The notes beneath the pieces were generated by a model. It saw only the letters and a list, made by a program, of their open reading frames with translations, was not told the origin of the DNA and searched no databases. From contig CAWBNH010000012.1 in assembly GCA_963790085.1 (NCBI GenBank), positions 1 through 64,000 on the forward strand: a stretch of DNA of 64,000 bases, read 5' to 3'. A program made the translations under genes and the position numbers. The stretch is from CAXMST01 sp963790085 (GTDB taxonomy: Bacteria > Actinomycetota > Thermoleophilia > Solirubrobacterales > 70-9). Shown here piece by piece: positions 1-8,363 of the stretch (position 1 is its first letter; every line of letters begins with the position of its first letter).

Positions 1-1357
1 GCTTCTCGACGCATGGCGGTCCGGCGCTCCCGATCGTGGGCCCCTGGACCCCCGGCAGGTTCGGGTCGTCGAGCACGGCGCTCTTGCCGCAGTCGGGGAG
101 CAGGCCCTTGTATTCGGGCGCCGGGTAGGGACCCGGTACGTAATCGGCGTTCACCTCGAGCGGTGTCCCCGGCTTGGTCGCGAACGCGTACGGTGCACCG
201 AAGCAGTCCTCGAGGAACGCTGCCCCGTTTTCGGGCACCTGGTTCATCACCTTCTTGTCGATCGTCGAAACGATGCGCTTCTCGCGATCGTCGTCGCTGA
301 AGTCGACGGCAACCGTGTCAGCGGCTACGAGCAGCTCCTCGTAGCCGCTGCAGTCGAGCGGGCCGCCAATCCGCGAGAGCGTCAGAAAGCCTGCGTCGAT
401 GTCGTCGAGCGGGCCCTGGATCGCGGTCACCGAGATATCCGAGCGACCGCCGAACTGCTGGTTCGTGTTTGAGTAGGTGAGCCCACCGGTGCAGTCGACG
501 TCCTCCTCGCACTTGACGCCGACCTCGGCGATGCTGAACGCCGCCGAGACGTCCGAGCCGGCCTCGGCGCTGGACGCGAGGAGCCTGTAGCCCGCGCCTG
601 CCTTGTCGATGCTGAGCGTCGAGAACGATGCGACCCCGTCGGTCGTGCTGACCGTCTTCGTGCCGGACAACGTCCCGCCGCCGGGATTGCTGTCGATCGA
701 CATCGTGACCGAGAAGCCGGAGGCCGGGACCCGCTGGCCCAGCGAGTCGACCACTTCGACCGCGATCGGCGGCCCGGTCGGTGTGTAGCTCGCGGCTGTG
801 ATCGTCTCGCTTATCGCTGCATCCCTAGGCTGATTGGCCGTGATGAAGCGGAGCTGGCAACTGCCGGTGATCAGGGTGCGCAGGTCGCTCTGCGAGAGCG
901 CGATGTTCAGGTTGTTGCCTGGAGGGCCGTTGAAGTTGTTCGATTGCTTGGTCACCGGGACCGCCCAGGTGAGCGACTGCGTAGAGCAGGCCGGGACGGC
1001 CGGGACGAGGCGCATCTCGACCAGGGCGGTGCCGCCCGCTGCAACGTTCAGGTTGCGCAGGCGGATCGTGTTGCCCGAGATCGAGAAGGATCCGCTCGAG
1101 ACGCTCACGCTCACGATCCGCAGCTCGCTGGGGACGACGAGGTTGGACGAGCCCAGTCGCTGATTGCTGTTGAGGTTCGTGTAGGTCGCGCGTACCGTGC
1201 CCTCGGTCGCCCCGGTCAGCGTTGCGGGCGTCGACCCGTCGCCGTTCGAGATCACCAGGGAGTAGGGCTTGTCGGCGCCGACTGCCGAGCTGGGTCCGAC
1301 CAGGACCACGAATGCGGCAAAGGCCAACGTTATTGCCAGGCGAAAGGTCTTGTTCAT
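1..1357 (-). CDS. Secreted protein with Ig-like domains, 3' end outside window
   Basis: The frame is open from an ATG at 1357 to the left edge, 452 codons without a stop, so the C-terminus is missing. The N-terminus has a signal peptide: MNKTFR, a hydrophobic stretch, then SSAVGA before a likely cleavage site at about residue 28. Residues 30-170 form a Thr/Ser/Asn-rich beta-type domain. Residues 185-270 resemble a bacterial Ig-like (Big-1 type) domain, including GQRVPASGFSVTMSIDSN and a GTLSGTKTV strand. The last 170 residues contain several cysteines, suggesting disulfides outside the cell. The purine-rich GGGGAAGAGAG before the ATG can serve as a ribosome site. I recognise no enzyme. It lies just outside the proposed element boundary at 1652. 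Confidence 0.75.
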   Translation of the reverse strand, partial: MNKTFRLAITLAFAAFVVLVGPSSAVGADKPYSLVISNGDGSTPATLTGATEGTVRATYTNLNSNQRLGSSNLVVPSELRIVSVSVSSGSFSISGNTIRLRNLNVAAGGTALVEMRLVPAVPACSTQSLTWAVPVTKQSNNFNGPPGNNLNIALSQSDLRTLITGSCQLRFITANQPRDAAISETITAASYTPTGPPIAVEVVDSLGQRVPASGFSVTMSIDSNPGGGTLSGTKTVSTTDGVASFSTLSIDKAGAGYRLLASSAEAGSDVSAAFSIAEVGVKCEEDVDCTGGLTYSNTNQQFGGRSDISVTAIQGPLDDIDAGFLTLSRIGGPLDCSGYEELLVAADTVAVDFSDDDREKRIVSTIDKKVMNQVPENGAAFLEDCFGAPYAFATKPGTPLEVNADYVPGPYPAPEYKGLLPDCGKSAVLDDPNLPGVQGPTIGSAGPPCVEK

Positions 1358-1399
1358 GCGCTCTCTTCCCCGAGTATCTTCCTCGGACAACTTGGGTCC

Positions 1400-1449
1400 G
1401 CGAACTCTGGTCTGCGAACTCTGGCCTACGAACTCTGGCCTGCGAGCCT
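1400..1449. repeat. Short tandem repeat, period 14
   Basis: Three tandem 14-nt units of the form GCGAACTCTGGCCT run from 1400 to 1441, each differing by one base, followed by a partial fourth. The repeat lies in the leader side of the minus-strand gene starting at 1357. It may be slippage-prone; no function is evident. Confidence 0.7.
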
Positions 1450-1648
1450 ACACCAGACCCCGAGTCGGCAGGCTCCCGGCTCAGCCGTCGAACGCGTCGT
1501 TTCCCACGTCATATGTGAGGAGGCATGCGTTCGATCGCAGCGGCTCCCGGAGCCCGACCTGGACCCTGCCAACGGCCCGATCAGCGTCGGTGACGGCAAG
1601 ACCGATGCTGGGCGCCGGTCGATTGACATGTCGCCCGGCCTTCCCGGC

Positions 1649-1692
1649 AAAGCCGGAGGCGGGAGTCGAACCCGCGACCTCCTGATTACAAA
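1649..1692 (-). repeat. Orphan 3' half of tRNA-Thr, att-site-like direct repeat
   Basis: Positions 1652-1692 repeat 14348-14388, the 3' half of the intact tRNA-Thr from anticodon loop to discriminator end, with one mismatch (1664). The match extends three bases further (AAA) before the gene. Similarity stops abruptly in the anticodon loop; the 5' half of a tRNA is not recognisable. This is the expected product of a tyrosine recombinase crossing over inside a tRNA gene. Confidence 0.8.
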
Positions 1693-1930
1693 GCAACCAG
1701 GCCGCCTCGGTAGACGGCTCCCTGTGCCGCATGGATAAGCCAGATGCCAGGTCTTTGGCGAGTCCGGGCGAAATGCCCGAATATCGCCGGATAGGCGCGG
1801 ATCTCGGGAGATAAAGGCAGTGCTGCCCAATCCCGCCGGACTCCCGGCGGTCTAGCCAGCCCCGGCCTCACTCGCACCCCACGCCCGCCCGCCATACGCT
1901 CGGCTCCAGCCAACTCGGGAGGAGTACCCA

Positions 1931-2545
1931 ATGCGCAGGATCAAGCAGGCGAAGCCCTCGCCAACACTTCTCGTTGCCGTGATCGCGCTGGTGGCGGCGC
2001 TCGGCGGTAGAGCGGTCGCCGGGGTGACGGTCAGCAAGCTGAACAAGAAGGAGAAGGAGCAGGTCAAGAAGATCTCGAAGCGCGTCTCGAAGAAGAGCGG
2101 CCTCAGCAAAACGGAGAGGCGGAAGGCGCGGCGGATCGCCACCAACAAGGCGGAGAAGGCGGTCGCCGGTATCCCGGCCGGGCCGAAGGGCGATCCAGGA
2201 GGGCAGGGGCCGAAGGGAGATACGGGCCCGGCGGGGAGCACAAGCTGCCCGTCCGGGACGACTCGCCTCGGTGACACGGCTGTCTGCTACGAGACTGTCG
2301 AGTCTGGACCGAGCGACCAGGGCATTGCGGCTGCCACCTGTGCAAGTCGTGACCGCTGGCTACCGCCCGCGAGCGTCGCGTTGATGATCTCCGAAGCCGT
2401 CCTGGTTGGAACCCCTTTGTGGGCGGAAAGCTCCTACTACGACGGCACGGACATACTGGGCGTTACAGGAGGGGCCGGGAGCGGTATCACACACAACGAA
2501 ACCTCCGCGGCGTACAGATGCATCACCTACGCATCAGACCAGTGA
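1931..2545 (+). CDS. Secreted collagen-like protein
   Basis: This 204-residue protein begins MRRIKQAKPSPT followed by a 17-residue hydrophobic segment ending AVAG, a signal peptide or anchor. Residues 35-75 are a highly charged lysine-rich helix. Residues 78-102 contain a short collagen-like Gly-X-Y run (GPKGDPGGQGPKGDTGPAG). The last 100 residues form a small Cys-containing domain of unknown fold, similar in size to other small secreted proteins of this lineage. A strong Shine-Dalgarno sequence (GGGAGGAG, 1918-1924) sets the ATG. The N-terminus closely resembles the protein at 31129, so the two share an export module. It is the first gene inside the proposed element. Confidence 0.8.
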   Translation: MRRIKQAKPSPTLLVAVIALVAALGGRAVAGVTVSKLNKKEKEQVKKISKRVSKKSGLSKTERRKARRIATNKAEKAVAGIPAGPKGDPGGQGPKGDTGPAGSTSCPSGTTRLGDTAVCYETVESGPSDQGIAAATCASRDRWLPPASVALMISEAVLVGTPLWAESSYYDGTDILGVTGGAGSGITHNETSAAYRCITYASDQ

Positions 2546-2711
2546 TGCCGGGGCCGGTCCACGCGGCCTGCTGAGTGGGTTGGGAACAGAGATCTGGAGG
2601 GCGCCCCTCGCGGCGTCCTCCGTCGTCTTGGAGCGGCGATGGCTGCCGCCTCAGTGGGTGCCCAAATACCCGCCGATGAGTGCGGATAGCGGCGGATAAC
2701 GCCCGCGCGAG

Positions 2712-2785
2712 AACCCGGTAGCTCAGCTGGATAGAGAGTCGATCTACGAAACCGAAGGTCACAGGTTGGAATCCTGTCGCGCCGA
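2712..2785 (+). pseudogene. Degenerate tRNA-Arg(ACG)-like gene
   Basis: The segment aligns along its length with a tRNA-Arg of ACG type: a D-arm (GCTC, AGCTGGATA), the CTACGAA anticodon loop and a T-arm. It cannot be functional: the acceptor ends do not pair, the anticodon stem has a mismatch, and the T-loop reads TTGGAAT, losing the invariant C56. A second degenerate copy in the same orientation is at 10775-10848. Confidence 0.7.
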
Positions 2786-2813
2786 TTTACCGGCGCGGTG
2801 CCTGAGCTCCGCC

Positions 2814-3200
2814 CTACTCGACCCGGTCCAGCGCCTCGCGGGTGCGGGCGGCGAACGGCTTGGCGCCGATCTCCTGCTCGAAGGCAAGCGCGTCGCTGTA
2901 GTGGCCCAGTGCGCGGTCGCGCTCACCCATCGTCTCGGCGAGCAGGCCGAGCGTGTAGGCGGCGCTGGCCGGGTAGAAAGACCAACCATGGGCGAGGATC
3001 TGGCCGTCCCAGGGAGTGAGTGGGTCGTAGAGGCGAGCGGCAGCGTCGCCGTCACCGAGGGCGTGCGCGCAGGTCGCGAGTCCCCAGAGTCTTCCCGCAA
3101 GTACGAAGTCGGGCGGCAGGGGGTGTCCTTCTTCGCGCCAGACGGCGAGAACGGAGCCGCAGTGCCGGGCTCTGTGGCCCGGCAGCGGGTGATCCCGTCC
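2814..3200 (-). pseudogene. C-terminal fragment of a LuxR/AfsR-type regulator
   Basis: Reading leftwards to a TAG at 2814-2816, one frame gives about 125 residues with the TPR-like pattern seen at the C-terminus of large ATPase/LuxR regulators: LWGLATCAHALGDGDAAAR, AAYTLGLLAETMGERDRALG and a final alpha-helical segment ending ALDRVE. There is no start codon, signal-binding or DNA-binding part upstream, and the sequence before 3200 no longer resembles the family. I read it as a 3' remnant. The tRNA-Arg-like fragment lies just beyond its end, consistent with a rearrangement junction. The exact upstream limit is uncertain. Confidence 0.55.
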
Positions 3201-3264
3201 ACGTCGAGCTGCCCTACAAGCGCAAGGACCGTGCGCACAAGAAGAAGCTCCTAATGTGCCACTT

Positions 3265-3288
3265 CCCGGAGGGACCTGCGCCTCCGGG
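3265..3288. terminator. Terminator-like hairpin
   Basis: A perfect 8-bp stem, CCCGGAGG (3265-3272) and CCTCCGGG (3281-3288), encloses an 8-nt loop. No T-tract follows, so intrinsic termination is only possible. Confidence 0.4.
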
Positions 3289-3427
3289 GAGCTCGCCCTG
3301 AAATCCAGAGCCCCAAACGCGGGCTGCCGTCAGAGATCGCGCGCGACGTGCTGCCTCGCCGGTCCCGCTCAGGCATCACTCCAGGACGGCACACCAGGAC
3401 CGATCTGCTGCGCCTGTGTGATCACCC

Positions 3428-3457
3428 TTGACAAGTGCCGATCGATACGAATAGTGT
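3428..3457 (+). promoter_or_regulatory. Promoter with shared GATACGA element
   Basis: TTGACA (3428-3433) and TAGTGT (3452-3457) are separated by 18 nt, a good sigma-70-like promoter. The 21 nt at 3433-3453 match 26842-26862 at all but three positions, where the equivalent boxes are TTGTAA and TAAGGT. Both sit upstream of genes for lysine-tailed secreted proteins, suggesting co-regulation. Confidence 0.6.
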
Positions 3458-5840
3458 GCCCTTCTGGTGGTGCTGCCAAGGGAGAGCGAATGAAGTATCG
3501 GGATCTGGCCCTCGCCCGAGCTGCAGCTGCCCTCCCTGGATACGGCAGTGGGCGGGCGAGCGCGGTTGCGCGGAGTCCACGGGCTGGCCGGGATTCCTCG
3601 TAAGCCACCGGCGGCGACAGATCACCATCGGCGTGTCGCTGTTGGCCACTCTCCTGATCGCCACCGGCTCTGGGGCAGCAGCATCGATACGTCACGGGGC
3701 GGACATTCCGACCGCGGTTGAGGGGGAGTTCCTCGGCCTCAGCGACCCCGTGGGAGACCTTGAGCGTTCAGGCTCGACGGCGCCGACGCGAACGACCCAA
3801 CCGCGTATCAACCCACTCGCCGAAAGCCCGAACTCCGGTAGGCGCGGGACCTGGAATCGCGGGAGCGTCCCCTCCGACCCGTTGGCGAGTGGCTCACGGA
3901 AGGCGAAATCGAGGACGCCGGCTCCCGGCCTCGTCTTCGACGGCACCGCCAACCCGTTCGCCTGCGGCGGATGCAGCCCACCGGACACGGTCGGCGATGT
4001 CGGCCCAAACCACTACGTGCAGGCGGTGAACGCCACCAAGATCGCGATCTACGGCAAGAACGGCACCCTGCTCACGACCCCGCCGTTCGACCTCGGGACG
4101 CTCTTTACCTCCGGCCAGTGCACCGCAAACGCCGGCGATCCGCAGGTCACCTACGACCCGATGGCCGACCGATGGTTGTTGAGTCAGTTCGCGTTCCCCA
4201 ACCACCTCTGCTTCGCGGTCTCGCAGACCGCGGACCCGCTTGGCTCCTACTACACCTACGAGTTCGATGTCGGATCGTTCCCCGACTACTTCAAGGTCGG
4301 TGCCTGGCCCAACGCCTACTACGTCACCTCGAACGAGGCCAGCTACACGGCCTATGCCTTCGACCGGGCGAGCATGCTCGCCGGCAGCGCCGCGACCGGA
4401 CTCAAGACATCGGGAGTGACCAACTTCATGCTGCCTGCCGACGTCGACGGGTCGAACCCGCCGGAGGCTAACGAGGGTGGGCTCTTCTACACGTTCAAGG
4501 ACAGCGCCTTCCACGGCGGAGCCAATGATCGGATCGAGCTCTTCCGACTCAACCCGGACTTCGGAAATCCGGCCAACAGCACCTTCGGACTAGTCGATAG
4601 TTTCCCGATCGCGCCCTTCACCTACACGGTGTGCGGGTTCTTCAACCTCAACTGCATCCCCCAGTCGGGGACGGCGCAGACGGTCGACACCGTCAGCGAG
4701 TGGCCGATGCAGCGCTTCCCCTATCGCGAGTTCAACGACTATCAGGCGCTCGTCGGCAACTTCACCGTCGGGGGCGGTAGCGCTACCCCGGGTGCGGCGA
4801 TCCGTTGGTTCGAGCTCCGCAACACGGGCTCAGGCTGGACGCTGTTCCAGGAGGGCACCCACGATCCGGGCGGGGGCCTGAATCGCTTCATGGGCAGCAT
4901 CGCGATCGATAGCGGCGGGGACATCGCGCTCGGCTACTCGGCCTCGAGTGCCACGTCGTTCCCGAGCATCAGATACGCGACGCGCACCCCGGGCGATCCG
5001 CCCGGGACGTTGGGCGCCGAACAGGTGATGCAGGCGGGCGGTGGCTCCCAGACCGGCTCGAACCGCTGGGGCGATTACAGCGCGATGTCGGTCGATCCCG
5101 CCACCGAATGCGATTTCTGGTACACGAACGAGTACTACAGCACTAGTTCAACGACCTCCTGGAAGACCGCGATCGGAACGTTCCGGGATCCGGCCTGCCT
5201 CCCGGACACGGCCATCGACTCCGGTCCCGCCGGCGCTACGAACGACAACACCCCGACCTTTACGTTCTCCTCCGACAAGGCCGGATCCACCTTCGAATGC
5301 GCAATCGACGGCGCACCCTTCACCGGCTGCTCAGGTCCCGGCGACTCCGATACCACCCCGGTCCTCCCCGACGGCCCCCACGTGTTCGCGGTGCGGGCTA
5401 TCGACCCCGCCTCCAACGTCGACCCGAGCCCAGCGACTCGGGACTTCACCGTCGACACCAAGCTCAGCGGCTCCGCCTCGGCGAAGAAGACCCAGAAGCA
5501 GAAGCGCAAGAAGATCGTCGTCAAGGTCGAGGCGAAGGCCAACGAGGATCTGACCGCCCGTGGCACCGGCAAGGTCAAGCTTAAGGGCCGGAGGCGCCCC
5601 TACGAGCTCAAGCCCAAGACCAAGGCCGTCCCGTCAGGAGGCTCCAAGGCTCTAAAGCTGACGACTCGCAGGAGCGATAACTCCAAGAAGATCCTGAGAG
5701 CCCTGAAGCGCGGCAAGAAGGCGATGGCGAAGCTCAAGGTCAAGCTCACCGACGAGGCCGGGAACAAGAGGACCGAGAAGCTCTCGGTGAAGCTGAAGCG
5801 CCAGCGCCGCCCCCCGGGGGGGCGGGTCGACAAGGAGTAA
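3435..5840 (+). CDS. Large secreted protein with Ig-like domain and lysine-rich tail
   Basis: The longest frame has 801 codons. The true start is unclear: a promoter overlaps its first ATG, and the best Shine-Dalgarno/ATG (GGGAGAG, ATG at 3490) is in another frame and stops after 37 codons. A signal peptide-like segment (HRRRQITIGVSLLATLLIA) lies at about residue 58. A frameshift near 3590 joining the 3490 start to this frame is possible. Residues 160-590 form a large domain beginning DTVGDVGPNHYVQAVN, seen in uncharacterised secreted actinobacterial proteins. Residues 595-680 are an Ig-like repeat (TFTFSSDKAGSTFECAIDG). Residues 685-795 are a basic lysine-rich module that recurs at 8040, 28640 and 36040. 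Likely extracellular; no catalytic motif recognised. Confidence 0.7.
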   Translation: MPIDTNSVPFWWCCQGRANEVSGSGPRPSCSCPPWIRQWAGERGCAESTGWPGFLVSHRRRQITIGVSLLATLLIATGSGAAASIRHGADIPTAVEGEFLGLSDPVGDLERSGSTAPTRTTQPRINPLAESPNSGRRGTWNRGSVPSDPLASGSRKAKSRTPAPGLVFDGTANPFACGGCSPPDTVGDVGPNHYVQAVNATKIAIYGKNGTLLTTPPFDLGTLFTSGQCTANAGDPQVTYDPMADRWLLSQFAFPNHLCFAVSQTADPLGSYYTYEFDVGSFPDYFKVGAWPNAYYVTSNEASYTAYAFDRASMLAGSAATGLKTSGVTNFMLPADVDGSNPPEANEGGLFYTFKDSAFHGGANDRIELFRLNPDFGNPANSTFGLVDSFPIAPFTYTVCGFFNLNCIPQSGTAQTVDTVSEWPMQRFPYREFNDYQALVGNFTVGGGSATPGAAIRWFELRNTGSGWTLFQEGTHDPGGGLNRFMGSIAIDSGGDIALGYSASSATSFPSIRYATRTPGDPPGTLGAEQVMQAGGGSQTGSNRWGDYSAMSVDPATECDFWYTNEYYSTSSTTSWKTAIGTFRDPACLPDTAIDSGPAGATNDNTPTFTFSSDKAGSTFECAIDGAPFTGCSGPGDSDTTPVLPDGPHVFAVRAIDPASNVDPSPATRDFTVDTKLSGSASAKKTQKQKRKKIVVKVEAKANEDLTARGTGKVKLKGRRRPYELKPKTKAVPSGGSKALKLTTRRSDNSKKILRALKRGKKAMAKLKVKLTDEAGNKRTEKLSVKLKRQRRPPGGRVDKE

Positions 5841-5933
5841 GCCGACGACATCGCTGCCTGAGGAGGGGATGCCGCCCGAGGCGCCTGTATTGCTTTCGGC
5901 TCCGTGTCTCTCCGGGGGGTGGGGCTTTCAAAA

Positions 5934-5978
5934 TGGGTCGACCTGGACTCGAACCAGAGACCTAAGGATCACCAGCGG
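5934..5978 (-). pseudogene. Orphan tRNA 3' half, copy 1 (Lys/Ile-like)
   Basis: On the minus strand the sequence carries a T-arm with a GGTTCGAGTCC core and a 3' acceptor strand ending in a GGGTC complement, but nothing upstream pairs as a D-arm or 5' acceptor. Relative to copy 2 (6816) it has several substitutions. It lies just downstream of the gene ending at 6064 and its terminator, and is part of the tandem duplication. Confidence 0.6.
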
Positions 5979-5991
5979 GGCCCCGCAACAT

Positions 5992-6019
5992 AACGGGGCC
6001 GGCGTGAGCCGGCCCCGTT
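5992..6019 (-). terminator. Perfect 12-bp hairpin with GTGA loop, copy 1
   Basis: AACGGGGCCGGC and GCCGGCCCCGTT pair perfectly around GTGA, 45 nt past the stop of the minus-strand gene 6064-6573. It is repeated exactly at 6873-6900. It is likely a transcription terminator or RNA 3'-end stabiliser; GTGA is a GNRA tetraloop. Confidence 0.7.
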
Positions 6020-6063
6020 GATCGCGCTTGTCGGCGGTGATCGCCGAATGGATTGTCGACCTA

Positions 6064-6573
6064 CTAGCCGGACTCCTCGAGGCAGTAGGCGTAGGCAGTA
6101 ACCGTGTCGCCGGCATTCTGAGCAATCGCCTTGGCCTCCCAGCCATTGTTGCTGCGCTGGTCCCCGGTGGGGATCGGCGGGTCGAACGGATCAGTGGCGC
6201 TGGTTACCTCGAAGCCGCCGCTGATCACCTTGGTTCCCCCGGGGCAGTCAGCCGTCGCGCTTATCTGCGGCACCGCAGCCGGGGGCGAGGTCTCCTCGAC
6301 CTTGGTGATCTCACCCAGCTCGTCGCTCTTGACCGACTCGTCCGCGAGCTTGCTCGAGCTGATCGCGTTGTCTGCGATGTCGCCTGTCTCCCAGGGCGTC
6401 CGCTTGTTGATCTGCTTCTTCGCCTGCTGGTTGGCGATCTTCTTGGTCTTGTTCTTGCTGATGCTCGTCAACGCGTCCGGGCCGGCAATCGCCGATCCCG
6501 CGACCCCGACGATGAGCGCAAACACACCAAGAGCAATGGCCACCGTAGGCAGCCTGCGGTTCTTCTTCTCCAT
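6064..6573 (-). CDS. Secreted/membrane-anchored small protein, tandem paralogue 1
   Basis: This 169-residue protein starts with MEKKNRR and a hydrophobic segment (residues 8-28), a signal peptide or anchor. A lysine-rich stretch follows (KTKKIANQQAKKQINKR), then NAISSSKLADESVKSDELGE. The first 87 residues are identical to those of the protein at 6945. Residues 88-169 form a small domain with paired cysteines (DCPGGTKVISGGFEV near the start, YAYCLEESG at the end), typical of uncharacterised secreted proteins of this lineage. The Shine-Dalgarno sequence is GGGAGGA. The stop is followed by a perfect hairpin. Function unknown; the constant N-terminus with variable C-terminus suggests a common export or attachment module. 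Confidence 0.85.
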   Translation of the reverse strand: MEKKNRRLPTVAIALGVFALIVGVAGSAIAGPDALTSISKNKTKKIANQQAKKQINKRTPWETGDIADNAISSSKLADESVKSDELGEITKVEETSPPAAVPQISATADCPGGTKVISGGFEVTSATDPFDPPIPTGDQRSNNGWEAKAIAQNAGDTVTAYAYCLEESG

Positions 6574-6815
6574 AGTTCCTCCCGATTACGGCGGAGATCC
6601 GATGTCGCCGCCAACTGTTGGTGCAACCCTACTCCCTTGCTTCGTCAGCGCAAGTCAATCTGCCGCCGCCGCGGCAGCGCAACGCCAACGCCCCGGGGAA
6701 TCGGTATCCGTCGCTGATCTTCGAGCTGGAAGCGCAGTTCTTGCTCCCGTGTAGAAACCCGGCGGCGTACACGCGCTCGCGGGATCGAAAACGCTTCAGT
6801 TGCCGTGCTTACAAA

Positions 6816-6860
6816 TGGGCCGACCTGGACTCGAACCAGGGACCTACGGATCATCAGCGG
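6816..6860 (-). pseudogene. Orphan tRNA 3' half, copy 2 (Lys/Ile-like)
   Basis: The minus strand reads TCCGTAGGTCCCTGG, TTCGAGT, CCAGG, then TCGGCCCA: a perfect tRNA T-arm, 3' acceptor strand and discriminator. No D-arm or 5' acceptor is present and the anticodon stem has no partner. The intact T-arm suggests this copy is the younger or less decayed one. Confidence 0.65.
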
Positions 6861-6872
6861 GGCCCGCAACAT

Positions 6873-6900
6873 AACGGGGCCGGCGTGAGCCGGCCCCGTT
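6873..6900 (-). terminator. Perfect 12-bp hairpin with GTGA loop, copy 2
   Basis: Identical in sequence to 5992-6019 and 45 nt past the stop of the gene 6945-7460. Perfect conservation while the neighbouring C-terminal coding part diverged fits recent exchange or selection on the RNA structure. Confidence 0.7.
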
Positions 6901-6944
6901 GATCGCGCTTGTCGGCAGTGATCGCCGAATGGATTGTCGACCTA

Positions 6945-7460
6945 CTAACCGGACTCCTCGAGGCAGTAGGCGTAGACCGTCAGCTGAGCGGGCGCGTTTC
7001 CGAAGACTTCGGCCCCGCTCGCCTTCCAGCCCTCGTTGTCCTTCTGGTCTTCGTAGACGATCACGCCTGTGGCGCCGTTGACAAACGGTGGGGCTTCCCA
7101 GCCACCCGAGACGACCTTCTCGCCGTTCTGGCATGACACCGATGCGGTGCCCTGCCCGTCTGGCGCGATCGTCGTGTCATCCGACCGGGTGGTGATCTCA
7201 CCCAGCTCGTCGCTCTTGACCGACTCGTCCGCGAGCTTGCTCGAGCTGATCGCGTTGTCTGCGATGTCGCCTGTCTCCCAGGGCGTCCGCTTGTTGATCT
7301 GCTTCTTCGCCTGCTGGTTGGCGATCTTCTTGGTCTTGTTCTTGCTGATGCTCGTCAACGCGTCCGGGCCGGCAATCGCCGATCCCGCGACCCCGACGAT
7401 GAGCGCAAACACACCAAGAGCAATGGCCACCGTAGGCAGCCTGCGGTTCTTCTTCTCCAT
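6945..7460 (-). CDS. Secreted/membrane-anchored small protein, tandem paralogue 2
   Basis: The protein has 171 residues and shares its first 87, the 5' flank and the last few residues (YAYCLEESG) with the neighbour at 6064. The C-terminal domain is related but clearly different: SCQNGEKVVSGGWE replaces the paralogue's DCPGGTKVISGGFE and the region between shares few residues. Spacing, Shine-Dalgarno and terminator are the same. It is probably independently transcribed, since a terminator lies after each gene. Function unknown. Confidence 0.85.
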   Translation of the reverse strand: MEKKNRRLPTVAIALGVFALIVGVAGSAIAGPDALTSISKNKTKKIANQQAKKQINKRTPWETGDIADNAISSSKLADESVKSDELGEITTRSDDTTIAPDGQGTASVSCQNGEKVVSGGWEAPPFVNGATGVIVYEDQKDNEGWKASGAEVFGNAPAQLTVYAYCLEESG

Positions 7461-7721
7461 AGTTCCTCCCGATTACGGCGGAGATCCGATGTCGCCGCCA
7501 ACTCTTGGCGCAACCCTACTCCCTTGCTTCGTCAGCGCAAGTCAATCTGCCGCCGCCGGTCGACTGTTCCAGACTGCGCGCCAGCGCAACGCGGTATCCG
7601 TCGCTGATCTTCAAGCTGGAGGCGCCCGGGACGCGCACTTAGGGTCGTGGCAGACAGTGGCGCGCTGCGTGGCCTCGTAGCTGAAGCCGTTGCACCCCTG
7701 AAGCGGTAGCTTTGCCGCGTC

Positions 7722-7937
7722 GTGACTCTGAGTTACGAACAGTTTCTTCTGATCTTCGGTGTGCTCGTCGTGATCGGCCTGTTAATCTCCTTCGAGGTCG
7801 CTGCCGTTCTCGGCGTTCTCGCCGTGATCGGGCTCAGCATCTGGGCCCGCAGGGCCTCGACTGCGCGCTGCCCCACCTGCGGCGCTGCCGTAAGCGGTTC
7901 AGCCAAAGCCTGCGAACGGTGCGGCCGTGAGCTCTGA
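7722..7937 (+). CDS. Small membrane protein with zinc ribbon
   Basis: This 71-residue protein starts at a GTG. Residues 8-45 are two adjoining hydrophobic helices. The C-terminal 25 residues carry CPTCGAAV and CERCGREL, a four-cysteine zinc ribbon expected to face the cytoplasm. A TAGCTT hexamer (7707-7712) ends 9 nt before the start and no Shine-Dalgarno sequence is visible, so translation may be leaderless or nearly so. It is a common architecture in high-GC Gram-positives with no defined function. Confidence 0.7.
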   Translation: MTLSYEQFLLIFGVLVVIGLLISFEVAAVLGVLAVIGLSIWARRASTARCPTCGAAVSGSAKACERCGREL

Positions 7938-8039
7938 TCGACGGTCGGTGTGCTCAAGCCGCGGCGGCCGGCGACGCCTACGGCGACCGCACTTCGGTAT
8001 CGGCCAGCTTCACGGTAAGGCGGGATAGGGCCAGGCTCG

Positions 8040-8363
8040 GCGACCGCCAAGAAGACCCAGAAGCAGATGGGCAAGAAGATCGCCGTAAAGGTCAAGGTCA
8101 AGGCCAACGAGGACCGAGACGCCAAGGGCACCGGCAAGGTCAAAATCAAGAAGAAGTCTTACAAGCTCAAGCCGCTCACCAAGAGCGTGGGCTCAGGCGA
8201 GAAGAAGAACCTGAAGCTGAAGCCGAAGAAGTCCAAGGACGCCAAGAAGATCGTCAAGGCCCTGAAGAAGCGCAAGAAGGCGACGGCGACGCTGACCGTG
8301 AAGCTGACCGACGAGGCCGGCAACAAGAAGAGCGAGAAGCTCTCGGTCAAGCTGAAGCGGTAG
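8040..8363 (+). pseudogene. Orphan lysine-rich C-terminal module
   Basis: The frame reads ATAKKTQKQMGKKIAVKVKV and continues as the lysine-rich tail module to EKLSVKLKR and a TAG. It aligns residue by residue with the tails of the proteins ending at 5840 and 36358, but there is no upstream protein: a stop codon precedes it in frame at about 8015. An internal ATG at 8067 could give a 98-residue cytoplasmic polycation, but the simplest reading is a 3' remnant of a deleted secreted-protein gene. Confidence 0.65.

Larger units (their letters stand above)
1358..1930. other. Intergenic stretch holding the left element boundary
   Basis: No convincing gene is visible. The stretch contains the 14-bp tandem repeat, then the orphan tRNA-Thr 3' half at 1652-1692, then about 220 nt without recognisable structure before the Shine-Dalgarno sequence of the gene at 1931. 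Confidence 0.5.
5934..7624. repeat. Tandem duplication with divergent centre
   Basis: Unit 1 (about 5934-6735) and unit 2 (about 6816-7624) are direct repeats. Each contains a tRNA 3' half, a hairpin, a minus-strand gene and about 150 nt of 5' flank. The hairpin to stop-codon segment and the 5' coding half plus upstream flank (6303-6670 against 7190-7557) are nearly base-identical. The C-terminal coding parts between them differ strongly. Confidence 0.85.
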
